Assembly: GCA_014925825.1 (NCBI GenBank)
Contig: JACGCK010000007.1
Location: 558,001-622,000, forward strand
Origin: Pholiota molesta
Lineage: Eukaryota; Basidiomycota; Agaricomycetes; Agaricales; Strophariaceae
DNA length: 64,000 nt
Direction: 5' to 3'
Under the pieces are notes generated by a model, which was not told the origin of the DNA, searched no databases, and saw only the letters and a program-made list of their open reading frames with translations. Made by a program: the position numbers and the translations under genes. Shown piece after piece: positions 35,767-47,727 of this stretch (within the stretch, counting starts at the first letter, position 1; each line of letters begins with the position of its first letter).

Positions 35767-38700
35767 ATGCGGCTTCTAACTAGTGTGGTCTCTCTGCTGT
35801 CACTATGCGCGGCTACTTGGGCTCTTCACGAATCTGACGTCGGCGTCGTAGACTGGCACAAGCGCCTCGTTGGCGTACCACTTTCAGGTCTCCCACGACG
35901 GCGCCGTCATTTCATCGTTCTGGAAACAAGACCTTGATTCTTACTGCAACTGCGAACAATGTTCTTGCAGCACTTGAGCCAGAAGACGGATCTGTTCGTG
36001 CGTAATTTTATTCGGAGCGTTGTTCGTCACTGAATCGCGTCTACTAGTCTGGAGGTATCTTTCGATCCGGAGGACAGGATATTAGGCTACTTTAAGGGCG
36101 GAAATGGTAGGGCACTTTGTTATAACTATGTCATCTAATCTCCGCTACAGTCGTTGGAACACTTTCGGCACCTGGGGGAGGAACATTACGCACTTTTGAC
36201 ACTGTAACTGGGGACCTGCTTCTCGAGAAAAGATTGCACGCACCAGAAGCTGGAGCGCTGTCAGAACCAGCGCATTTCGGAAAAGACGTCGCTTTCGCCC
36301 CAAATTCGACCGACCTATACGTGCTCACGAATGGATTCACAATAACCAAGTTGAACGGAACAACAGGAGAGGTTAAATGGTCATGGACATCTGAGGATCG
36401 CGGGTACGTCGCTCTAGCCGTCTCATTCGTACTTAACTCAACGTTTTTCCAGGACCAAAATCATCAGTTCAAAACTTATCCTCACTACCGACACATTATA
36501 TGCGGTGGGCGTCAGCCAAGCGGCCGCGTCCTACGTTCTCCATGTCCGAACATTCTCTCCAGACACCGGCGACATTATCAAGGACACCAACCTCGTCTCC
36601 AGTGTCATCGACCCCCTGGCCCAACTCGTCACGCTCTCCTCATCTGATCCCGAGAAACCAATCATTCTATGGCTCGACAAAGGACACTGCGCTACTTCTC
36701 GTTGACGCCGACATTGGACCAGAAACCAAAGCTGATGAAAGGTATGGGACTCGCGAGACTGGTTAACATCGGCCTAGGCGACTTTGGGCACGCGGTGATT
36801 ACCCGCGACGATGGCTCCAGTTTCATTATCAAAGTTGATGAGGAGACTGGATATCCCAAAACTGTTTGGGAATACAAAGATTCTGTAAGTTTCCCGAGAT
36901 CCTCCACAGATATAGGTCATTAAACATGATATATTCAGGCTAAATCAGCAACCAACGCAGAATCGACGTTTTCAGGCGGCGTCGATGCCCTTGGACGTCC
37001 TTACGTCGTTAGGGTGTATTGGTCACACAAAATGGAGGTATGTTTAACGGTCCTTTTTTCTCTACATGCTCTCATTTTTTAAACAGAAAGGCGCCGCTGA
37101 TGTGTTTGTTGGCCATCTTGCCGAAGGTCAAGGTCTAGCTAGCGCATATTTCTTCCCATTCGACACCAAGAGTCACGGAATCATTGTCCATGTAAGTTCT
37201 CATACCCCTAAGAAGCAGCCCAAATCTTATGGTAAACAGGCGGCGCTCGATGCTGAAAATCCCGTCGGATGGAACATCAACTCGCGCCTCCTGATCACCA
37301 CGTCCACTGGCTCCGTACAACTGTGGGAGAAAAGCAAGCTGAAGTGGGTGAGGGAGGAATCCCTCGCAACGACTGCGATCGCGGAGCTTGTCGAAATACC
37401 GGAGAAAGTGGCAAGCGAGCTGGGTAATGGCGCGGGCGAAGCCTTCGCCGCGCGTCTCATTCGCCACATCGCAGACGCTCAGGTATTTGGCCTTCCACGT
37501 ATTGAGTTTATCAGAATTGACGTCCGTTCCAGAGCTTCCCTCAGTATATATTCCACTTCGCTAAGCGCTTCGTCACAGGATCGTATGTGTCTGCCACCGA
37601 CGCTGCGCTGCCTACCTCGTCGTCCTCAGAGGGCATCTCGCGCGACGCCTTTGGCTTCCGACAGATCATCGTCGCTGCGACGGTCTGGGGCAAGGTCTTC
37701 GGCTTGGATTCGAGCAACGGCGAGATCGTGTGGAGCAGGGTGCTGGGGCTGGGCTGGGCAGAGGAGATCGGTGGGATGATACAGCCGGTAAAGCTGTTCG
37801 TGGTGAAGACGGTCAGCGATGGCGGCGATCCGGAAGTGGTGCTCGTTGGGCAGAGGAAGGCGTCGAATGTAGGCGTTCTGTTGGCATGTCTGATTATGTT
37901 CGTTGGCGCTGATAATATTTGGTTTTTCGTAGTCTTTGGTGGACACTGTCGTGTTCCATATGAATGCGCTGACTGGGGCGGACATTACTGGGAATTCGCT
38001 CGATGATGCTGTTCTTGAAGGCCAGGATATTATTCAAGGTCCGATTGTCGAAGGATACCTATTGAACGCCGAGACGAAGGTCGTGGTCCTTCTTGACGAG
38101 TTCCTCCAAGTCCGTCCAAATTTGCCGCCTCGCAATTTTTCATCACTTACCCCCCCCCCCCCCCCCCCCCTATCGTAGGTCTACATATACCCAGACACTT
38201 CCGAGACACGCGACGTCTTCACCGAAGCCTCACCTCGCCTCTCATTCCCACTGCTAGGCAACGTCGAGACACGCCAGCGCATCATCGGGCACAAAATCCC
38301 GCCGCCAACCGCCGACGGCCTCCGCCCGGTCGCCTACGGCACCTGGTCGATCACCCTCCCCGCGGGCGAGGCGGTGCAGGCGCTCCTCCCGCAGGCCGCG
38401 CACGGGCCCGTCGCGTCCATCGGCCGCGTGCTGGGCAACCGCACGACGCTGTACAAGTACCTCGACCCGCGGCTGTTCGTCGCGCTCACCGCGGCGCCGG
38501 CGCGCGGCGTGTGTGGCGTGTATGTGGTGGACGCGGCGAAGGGGACGGTGGTGTACCATGCGGAGGTGAAGGCGAGGCCTGGAAAGATGGGCGCGGGGAG
38601 TGGGTGCGATGTCAAGGCGGCGCTGGTGGAGAATTGGCTGGTGTATCATTATTATGAGAGCGAGGTTGCTGGGGGTACGGTTGGGGATACTGTCGGGTAT

Positions 38701-39403
38701 AGGATGGTTAGTGTGGAGTTTTATGAAGGCCAGGGGGTGGATCAGAAGATTGGGAGGTGAGTAATAGTCATTTGACATTTTTCTGAAAGTTTAACTGACT
38801 ATTCGTCAGCTCTGACCTGTCGCCATTCTCGAATGATACTCTCAACTTCCAAACATTTGAGGACGCGTATATCTTCCCGCATGCGATAACCGCTTTGATG
38901 CCTACTTCTACCAAGTTGGCATTACCAGCAAAGACCTTATTGGTGCGTTTAGCTATAGTTACTAAGCCCTAATCGTCATTCATCCTTATAAATTTCTTGC
39001 AGTGGCTACCACAAATCACAGAATACAGTCCTTCCCCAGACGTGCATTGGATCCTCGGCGACCTCATCGCAAAATAACATCGGAAGAGGCAGAAGAGCTC
39101 TTGTTCACTTACGATCCACTACTCCCTAACGACCCTCGCCGCGTTCTATCGCATAACTATGAAGTCTGTGCACACCGCATCATCACCTCGCCTTCCCTGC
39201 TAGAATCGACTTCCTTAGTCTTCGCCTTTGGCCTCGACATGTTCCTGACCCGCGTCGCGCCGTCTGGTACGTTCGATGTGCTAAGCGAGAACTTCAACAA
39301 AGCGCAGCTGGTGATTACCATTACTGGGCTTCTTGTCGCGATTCTCGTGACGAGGCCAATGGTGCAGAGGAAAAAGCTACGAGAGAGGTGGTATCAATCC
39401 TAG
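35767..39403 (+). CDS. EMC1: ER membrane protein complex subunit 1
   Basis: A signal peptide (RLLTSVVSLLSLCAATWA) precedes ALHESDVGVVDWHK, the usual start of mature EMC1. A beta-propeller-like lumenal region follows (NVLAALEPEDGS, APGGGTLRTFDT, WNINSRLLITTSTGSVQLWE). The C-terminal DUF1620-type domain has SFPRRALDPRRP and YDPLLPNDPRRVLSHNYEV. A single helix (LVITITGLLVAILVTR) and a short cytosolic tail (RKKLRERWYQS) end the protein. EMC1 is the large core subunit of the ER insertase for membrane proteins. Four 1-base losses interrupt the frame, near 35888, 36060, 36682 and 38916; three of them are best explained by a homopolymer one base short. In so conserved a gene this looks like assembly error. 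One intron carries a 21-base C run at 38150-38170. Confidence 0.9.
38150..38170 (+). repeat. 21-base poly-C tract in an EMC1 intron
   Basis: A pure run of 21 C just before the acceptor (CTATCGTAG). It would serve as an unusually uniform pyrimidine tract. Confidence 0.95.
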
Positions 39404-39504
39404 TTAGCGCCAACGCCGAATGATGGATATTTATGACTAATTGTGCAATTAAAAATGACAGATACCAGAGATAAAGATGAGTATTATATTCTCCCGCCGA
39501 TTAT

Positions 39505-40395
39505 TTATGAGACAAAACTTGCTCTTGTCCTTGTTAGTTCTACGCCGGAAAACTGGGCGAAGCTGAGAGCACTGGGCTTCTGCGCACGGACTGTCGCGGC
39601 GGCCACTTTTTCTGAAACGAGGCATGCAGATCGGACGATGTCCAATACGAAGTTTTCGAGGGTTTGGTACGAGGTTTTTTCGATTTCCTGTGTTTTGTCA
39701 ACTGTGAACATCGAGAAAAATTGATGATATTATGTATACGAACATTAGCGAGTTTCGACACGACTTCCCTATAATTAATCGCCGGGTGTTGATCGACCTC
39801 TTCATAAAAAATGAGATTATCACCACCCGTTGCTTGTTCTCGCGCTCAGCGGGGTTGACGCCGATGATTACTGGGATGATGATATCGTTCACAAAGACCT
39901 TCTTTTCTACAACCATCACAGAGGGCTCGCTGATCGTCGTGACGTCGACCAAGAACCCAGTGGCAGTAGGACCATCTTCGGCACATTCAGCACGACGCGC
40001 ACCTCCTCCGCGGCTGCCCCAGCGAGCGCGAACGCTTTCTCCGTGACCGCGCCGATGAGATCGTCCGCGCCATCGAAGCTCGGGTGGTCGCATTCGTTCT
40101 TCAGCCGTATTAGGCGGCTGATCTCCCTGTTGAGCTGCCCGTAGTTTACCGAGTCGAGCACGTCGTCAGACATGCCGGCTTTTTGCAGATAGGACTGTTT
40201 CAGGTGCAGGTAGACGGTGACCTCGACGGGCTGGGCGCGTGCGCGACCCCAGCAGTCTTCTCCGAGGTTGCATTCGACGCGCAGAGTGTCGATGAAGACT
40301 AGGTCGGTTGTTTTGGGGATTTCATGGATTACAGGATTGTTATAAGAGAAAGAGATAGAGCTTGAGTTAGGGACTTGGGGAGATCTGAGTTTCAT
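39505..40395 (-). CDS. Tandem FolB-domain protein (dihydroneopterin aldolase-like)
   Basis: Two FolB domains in a row. The first contains DLVFIDTLRVECNLGEDCWGR, QPVEVTVYLHL and VNYGQLNREISRL. The second contains KKVFVNDIIIPVIIGVNPAER and KQRVVIISF. Its FYEEVDQHPAINYREVV signature becomes readable if one T is restored in the A/T run at about 39805-39811. After a short intron the last exon gives EIEKTSYQTLE and AQKPSALSFAQFSGVE, the typical domain end, with stop at 39505. A second base is missing near 39965. Fungal Fol1 joins two FolB domains to HPPK and DHPS; here no HPPK or DHPS follows, so this is a stand-alone pair. It may act in folate biosynthesis. It is transcribed toward EMC1, with only about 100 bp between the stops. 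Confidence 0.8.
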
Positions 40396-40566
40396 GAATC
40401 GTAATCTAATCTGATTCTTGCTGCATCATTGATTTGTGCTTATTGAAAACAAGGGTCAAAGACTTGTTATACAAGCTTTACAACGCGACTTGCGCGTTTC
40501 TGCTTTCTGAGACGCTTTCAATGTTAGTTTCAAGTTTACGCTTTCATTCCCACCGCTTTTGTCAAT

Positions 40567-42384
40567 ATGGATATCCTCAAGCTATGAAACCAGCATACTG
40601 CTCAGCTTGGTCTAGCGTGTTATTCGTGCTACACGTCTGCGTCAGAAGCCAAACTCCAGAGATGTAGCAGGTGTCGACGCGTTGCTTATTGCAGCTCTGG
40701 TAAGTTCATGTGTCCCCGAAATCATCGCTCATGGTAGATAACCTGACAACTTGAACCTATAGCATGTCAAAAGGTATACGGAATCTATCGACGCACCATT
40801 GACTGACCCGGTGCATTGAAAGCGGAACTGGAGCGAGCACAAAGCATTCTGCAACGCGCTGTACAAGATCGAGAACGATCCCTTTTCCAAGGCAACGCTG
40901 TCTTTCTCAGCTTCCAATGCTGCTCCTCAGGATCCAAGTTTCCTCAACATGTTCACCGAGGAACGTATCCAAAACGAAATGCAGTTATGCAAGCTACAGA
41001 TGAGAAGGCCGCTCACAGATGCTGAGCGTGAGTTACTAGTTTGGGAGCCTCGATGCTTAGCATGGTAGGAAGTCGTTTCATAAAATTGCTGATAAAGTGT
41101 TGAGCGTGTTTATCTTTGCAGCGGACAATCTGAGCGTTTACTGAGAATGCAAAACGCTACCCCCAATTCTGTTCCTACTCTTATCCCGTGCAAAGACTGT
41201 AATCTGGCTTTTTGCTGTTCCGATGCTCATTGGGAGGCTGTGCGATATCTACATACTGTTACCCCTGAAGACGATGTTCTCGGCGGGCTTTCTCAGTGCA
41301 AACTCAACCAAAGATTTCACTACGACTGGGCTTTGGAACGCGATATCTATCGTGGTCATCGCACGGTGCTTGAATCACATCCTTGGCGTCCTAAGGCTAA
41401 AAACACCGCTTGGACTTCCCTGAAAGGATCGACGTGGGACATCTTCTTTGATGATTTTGTTCAGCAAAGATGTGCTTCAGGAAGGCTCACACAACCCGAG
41501 ATTGATGCCCGATTTCGTGCCGCTACTGATTACTTGTCGCTGCCAATGACAACATTATATGCACTCGAGGGGATGAACGACGGTTCCGACTGGACCCGCA
41601 AGGAAACTCTCGTGATACATGTATAGATATTTGGCCTGTTCTCGATCACGATCATATACTTACAGCTTTCAAGGTCCTTGGAGCCGTTGATTTCGAAATC
41701 CTTCATCGTCAGTCGATGGAGCAAATTCTTCACCATCTACCAGCAGTCTCCAAATTGAAGGTCCGCGCAGTTTAATCTAACCTTCCATCCCTCGTTTAAT
41801 TCTTGCATTTCAAGATCCTGTACTGTGGAGATGATCTGCGCAAAATTCACCCTCGCCTCGACTTTGAGAGACCAGAAGATGCGGATCTCTGTGAAACATG
41901 CCGGTCACTTGGAAAGAAAATAAGCTATGAGTATTACCCCAAGTCAGTCTGTCCATCCTTTTCTGCTAAGGCTTTGAATGACACTCTTCGCAGTACATAC
42001 CACAGCTACATACAGAACCGAGGCGATTGTTTCGCCAACCCAGACCTAGCCATCGCATTCAACTCTACTCTCTTTGATGCACACATTCCTAGCTGGAGCA
42101 CAACTCTCAAAGAAGCCGTCCGACGCAAGATCCCTACAATATTCGCCGTAAGTTCCCATTAGCTGCAGCGTACTAATACCTAACCTCCATGGTGCTTCCC
42201 AGGCGTATCGTGCGACGAAGCTAAGAAGGAAGCGAAAATCATCGCCGATGCTGGTGGGACGCTGATCCCAGACCTGGGGCCTCGTTTGAACCCGTTCGGG
42301 AGCATGCTCGCTCGGCCAATGGCAGGGCAGATCACTGGGTTTCGGGCTGTCAATGCGTGGCTGTCGGGTGCTTTCCGTAGTTGA
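40567..42384 (+). CDS. MYND zinc finger protein with MSS51-like C-terminal domain
   Basis: The N-terminal MYND finger reads CSRCRRVAYCSSACQ across an intron at about 40700. It is followed by an alpha-helical KAELERAQSILQRAVQDRER segment. A central region contains NQRFHYDWALERDIYRGHR. The C-terminal part matches the MSS51-C pattern: VLGAVDFEILHRQ, LHHLPAVSKLK, LCETCRSL, FANPDLAIAFNS, WSTTLKEAVRRKIPTIF, and LNPFGSM near the end. Mss51 in yeast regulates COX1 translation, but most fungal MYND/MSS51-C proteins are uncharacterised. Stop at 42382-42384. The start is unresolved: the frame of the finger is closed by a stop at 40585, so either a base is missing or an upstream exon exists. Confidence 0.7.
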
Positions 42385-42883
42385 TCAGTCAGGAAAGAGG
42401 TTGTATCTGGGTTGTGTGAATTTTTCCTTGCCCGTCGTGCACTCTACATCGCCTTGTATATTACGATTTTTATTCATCTACCTTAAGCCATGCAGCGAGA
42501 GTATACTGCTGCATTATATGCGGTGTTCGTTGCATGCGCAGATGGTATGCTACGGGGATACATGCGGCCACCGCGTGTCCTGAATCCCGACGCTGAGTGC
42601 TGGTATTGGTGTTGCCGGTGATTGCGGCGCCTGGAGGATTGTCCGAGTGAGTCATTCGTGGTTACGTGAACAATGAGTGATGCGTTCAGCCGGGGCTGAC
42701 GCTAATAATAAGTACCTCATCATGTCAGATTTCACCCACATATCTGACTATCAGGAGTAAGAAATGCGCGAGGTCGCAATCACCAAATGAGTGACCGATG
42801 CCGAGCACTTCTTTTTAAGAGCCAAAGTTGAACGTTGAACGTTGCACGTTGAACGGCGACGATACCAAGTGTTGTCATCTGCA
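42385..42883. other. Intergenic stretch before AAR3
   Basis: Promoter side of AAR3. Just upstream of its ATG, 42826-42855 carries a short degenerate tandem of GTTGAAC/GTTGCAC units. Nothing else is recognised. Confidence 0.5.
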
Positions 42884-45800
42884 ATGTTAACCAATAGTGC
42901 ACTTCCAGCTCCTCCTCCAACGCAAGCTTTGCAATCGAAAACCTTTCGGCCACCCCCTCTGGATAGGTCGTTAACACTTCCAGAGATATATGACTGGCAT
43001 CTAGTAAACACGCCAGATCACCGACTTTTCATTTTCGCCGACGAAAATCAAAACACGCGAACAATATACTGGCCTGAAGCTGTCAAGGCTGTCTACAATG
43101 GAGCCCGATTCTTGCGAAATAACATCGACCGAAAGCAAGACTCGGACACCATCCCTATCGTAGCAATTCTTGCCATGGCAGGTATGTTATCAATATTTTC
43201 TCTATCGGTAATATCAGTCTAAATTAACATCTGTGCAGATACTATAACGTATTTCACGATGATCATGGCCATAATGCGTGCTGGCTACATCGCTTTCCCC
43301 ATCTCTCCGCGCAATTCACCGTCTGCTGTCGCCCACCTCATTAAATCGGTTGGCGTTCAGTATGTTCTTGTTGGGAATGACCAATCTATGTCAGATTTAG
43401 CAGATGGATCCATCCGAGCCTTGAAGGCGAATTATGAGGAGCAAGCCATCGAGCCGCAATTGATCCCAATTCCTCATTTCGGCGACCTTTTTGTCGACAC
43501 TGGCGATGACTTTAAATCATTACCACCTATTCGAAAGGGACCCAACGATATCATCATCTATTTACACTCTTCAGGTGCTCATAATTGCCGAATGCCAGTT
43601 CAATTAGTTCTCATACTGTCCAGGTTCGACGGCTTACCCGAAGCCAATCCCATGGACGAACCACCGATTGATCCAATTAGCGCTCATACCGTACTTCGGA
43701 GAGCGCGATTTGACTAACCAAGTATTCTCGCTTCATACTGCGCCGATGTATCATGGTATGGGGGTTTTTCAATGCTGCTGGACGGTATGTTACTTTTTCA
43801 ATTTTACATTGTAGGAATCTGATTATACACTGCTTTGTTGGTTGCTAGGCGTCAAGCGGGTTGGTAGTTAGTGCATTTGAGCCAAAATCTCCGGCACAAA
43901 TACCAACTCCGGATAACCTCTTTCAAGCCGCTGTGGCCACGAGTAGCGATATCATTTTATGTGTACCCTCTATCATCGAGGTAAGTTTCCGTCCTCTTGA
44001 TATCAAATGTTCGCTCACAAGATTGTCAGGCATGGTCTCGGAATCCGCAGTACGTGAAATGGCTGGCTACTCGCGGTGGCGTTGTAAGTATTCCTTCAAG
44101 ATTATGAGGATGTCTTCCGTGCTCATTGGAATCTCAAAAGCTTTTTGGTGGCGCACCATTGAACAAAGCTGCTGGCGATTATATGACGTCCCAGGGTGTC
44201 TCTATCTTCATTCTCTATGGGTCGTAAGTCTTCAGTTGTACCATAGTTTATCCCGGAGACTCACTATTTTAGAACTGAGGGGGGGATTATGAGTCCGGTT
44301 CTTCCAAGTAAAATATTACTCGGCGTAAAACAGCCTTCGTCGTACTCATATTTATTCTTTTGCTCCAGCACTAGTCGGGTACGACTGGAATTATTTCAGA
44401 TTCCCCGACTTGGTGAAAGCTGAAATGGTACCGCACGGAGAAAATACGTTTGAATTTGTCATGGTCGTAAGTCGACTCATCATCACCACTTTTTGATTTA
44501 ACTTTCTTGTACATCCAGTCCAACCCATACTGCCATCCGTCTGTAATTAACACAAAGGTAGCCGGGGCAGATGCTTACGCAACGTCGGATCTCATGATTC
44601 CTCACCCGACAAAACCTGGCTATTGGAGAGTATACGGCAGAAGCGACGATCAGATAATGCACAACACTGGGGAAAAGGTTGATTCGTTCGTTTGATCGTT
44701 AACGACTTCAATTCATTAACAAATTTCTACAGACTAACCCAGGCCCTCTCGGTGAGTAATTTGGCATAGCTATAACGTGAGGATGAGATTAACGAATTGA
44801 TAAAGAGAATATGCTCAATCAAGACCCTCATGTGCAATCATCAGTGATGTTTGGGCGAGGGCAATTCCAAGCTGGCGTTATTATCGATCCGAAGCCTGCC
44901 TTCAAATTGATCCCTCGGATGAAAACGAGCTTGCGAACTTCAGAAATAAAATCTGGTATGTAATTTCCATCAATCAATATTGGGTACACGCCGAGCTTCA
45001 ACAGGTCGACTATACAGAAGATGAACAAATTTGCGCCTCAGCATTCACGCTTATTTAAGGAGATGATCCTCGTTGCGAAGCCCGACAAGCCTTTCCAATA
45101 CACGGCGAAGAGTACCGCACGTCGTCAAGCGATCATCAAACAATACGAAGACGAGATAGAAGCAGTCTACAACGCCGTTGAGGCTACAACCCAGGCGAAC
45201 ATACCGCTCCCCGAAGAGTGGAACATCATATCCACCACTAGCTTTGTCAGAGCCGTTGTCAATGGCGTTCTCGTGCGTTACGTTCAGGATGACGATGACA
45301 TTTTCCAGCACGGATGCGACAGGTATGATACCTTACTTTCTCTTATATTCTCCCTCAGACGCTTATGTTCCTCTAGTCTTCAAGCGACATGGATTCGAAA
45401 TGCACTCACCCGCGCATTGCGAGATGGTTTACAGCTGGATACGCGAAGAAATGTCGACAACTTCGTTTATGAGTACCCCTCTATTTCCAGCCTTGCTACA
45501 TTCCTTGTCGCTCATGTCTCTGGAGAACGCACCGACAAATCATCCGACGAACAGAAAGAGAAGGACATGGCACGAATGGTGGAGAGTACTCTGCCGATTT
45601 CCCGACGCACCTGTCCGCAGGCGGCACGTCCTCACCTGCTCGCAAATGTGTTCTCCTCACCGGTTCGACTGGAGGACTAGGAGCTTTCGTTCTCAGCGTT
45701 CTTGTTGCGGATGCAGAGGTTAAGTACGTGTATTGCCTTAATCGACCTTCGGTGGCTGGGTCTGTGAGCTTGTTGGATCGACAACGAGCCTCCTTGGTCG

Positions 45801-46936
45801 ATAAAGGGCTTCCGATCGAAATATTGGAATCCGAGAAGGTGATTTTACTTCAAGCACAGTTGGAGCAGCAGCAGTTCGGTCTTGAGAAGTCCGTCTATGA
45901 TGCGGTATGTCCGAATCATCTTTTTATTGATGTATAATATTAATGGTCTTACAGATGCAACATCCGTCACACATATCATCCACAATGGTGAGTAATGAGT
46001 AAGGTCTTCTTCTGTGTGATTAAACTGACACGTTGTTCCAGCTTGGCCGGTAGACTTCAACCTCGCCCTTAAATCGTTCGAGGTAAATATCAAGGGACTT
46101 CGAAACCTAATCGACTTCGCTCTTTCGTCTCCTCTACAAAGCCTGCCCACCCTAATCTATACCAGTACCATCGGTGTATTCCAAACCCCACATCCCACCG
46201 CGGCGAATCTTGCCGAACTACCTATCATAGCCAAAGTAGCGATCGGGACTGGGTATACCGAATCCAAATGGGTTTCAGAGCAGATACTCGCTGCCGCATC
46301 TGCAAAGACGACGTTGAAGACTGTTATCGTCCGCGTAGGCCAGATCGCCGGTGGTCCCACAGGATTTTGGAACACGAAGGAGTGGTTCCCGGCTCTGGTC
46401 CAGAGTGCCAAGTTCGTCTCCTGCCTTCCGAACGTTGGCAAGGTAAGCGTCGGCGGTACTCCGCCATTGCTCAGTCCTAACTGACGCGCCCTCCTAGGAT
46501 GTATCCTGGATTCCTGTTCAGGCTGCCGCCAGAAGCGTGGCTGACTTCATGCAGTCCCTGAATCACGAATCGTCCACCTCGTCCATCCGAAGCCGACACC
46601 GTGGTCGCAGCTGGCAGCAGTGCTATCGTCGGAGCTTTCTGTGCCTCTTGTCCCTTATCATGAATGGCTGTCAAAATTGGAACATATGGCGATCTCGCAA
46701 GGCGGGAATGCACATACAGCACCTGACGCATTGGCAGCTTCACGCCTCATTAATTTTTACAGGAGCATAGCGCTGAAGATGGACGGCACGGAAAATCCAT
46801 TGGAGGCGTTCGGATTTCCCTGCTTTCTACTGAACACGCCGTAAATACCTCGTCCACATTGGTCAAATTGGAACCGTTAAGCGATGGAGATGTAAAGGCA
46901 TGGCTCGCATATTGGCGAGGCATAGGCTTTATATGA
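42884..46936 (+). CDS. NRPS-like adenylate-forming reductase, A-T-R (AAR3, dispersed copy with broken frame)
   Basis: Third paralog, on the opposite strand to AAR1/2 and 24.7 kb from AAR2, beyond EMC1-FolB-MYND. Exon order matches AAR1: LPAPPPTQALQSKTFRP at the start, YYxx-type GRSDDQIMHNTGEK in the A domain, DDDIFQHGCD carrier, TGSTGGLGAF and GYTESKW in the reductase. Residues shared with AAR2 (MLTNSAL/MVTNMAL start, FVDTGDDFK) suggest it is closer to AAR2 than AAR1. Frame breaks relative to AAR1/2 occur near 44910 (AAATTCGATCC lost C), 45590, 46553 (C4 to C3) and 46822. The last intron has a normal GT donor (AAG|GTAAGC). It may be a pseudogene or a functional gene hidden by assembly indels. 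Function as for AAR1, substrate unknown. Confidence 0.8.
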
Positions 46937-47727
46937 TATTATAGGAATGGCAAATTGTATCTCGTGGACGACTGTCTTTTTGAATATGAATTAAAGTATT
47001 TTTCCGGCTGAAGAACATCTGTCATGTCCAGATCCAACTCAATATCTCTTCAAGATATTTGTAATCAAGCTTGTTTGATATACTGCCTCATCTGGAGACC
47101 CACATGGGCGAGTAGTATCGTGAGGATGAATCTCCGAATCCAATGTAGTCCGAAGCGAAGGAGCGGGCTTCAAGAATGATTGGCACAGGGCCTGGTAATC
47201 CGAACGCTGTGTGTTTCACTCAGTATGGCCCGAGCTGTTGGAGGTGGCAGATGGGCGAAAGGACATAATCCTAGCAAGCTTGCAGAGAGATCCGGGAGGA
47301 CGACAAGAAGCGATAGCGTAACCCAGAGCTCAGACGGAGCAAGAGCTAAGCGTTTTTGACAAAACTCTATGCCTTTTGAATATCTACTTATACACCTGAG
47401 GTATATCATCAGCGTCATGTAAAACGACTGACATCACCATGGATGCATTCTTCCCTGTTCCTCCGCTTCCAAGTCCAGCATGTAGGCAAACAGCATCTGC
47501 GCGCCGTAGAAGCTTGCTGATTCAATTTACTTGCAGCAGAGCATCGAATAAGTCACGGTAGAATTCAAAGACCAAAATGCTCCAGAGATTACATTGATGT
47601 GGTAGATACATAAGTTCGACAACATGAGGACCAAGCCAGATTACAAGAAGATTACAAGATACCTAAGTTCACGAATTCGAATCGCCAAAATGCAAAATCG
47701 TCCTTATCCTGGAAGGTACCAGGTCAA
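46937..47727. other. Intergenic stretch between convergent AAR3 and the ATPase gene
   Basis: 3' flanks of two convergent genes. No coding, repeat or RNA signal is recognised. Confidence 0.5.
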
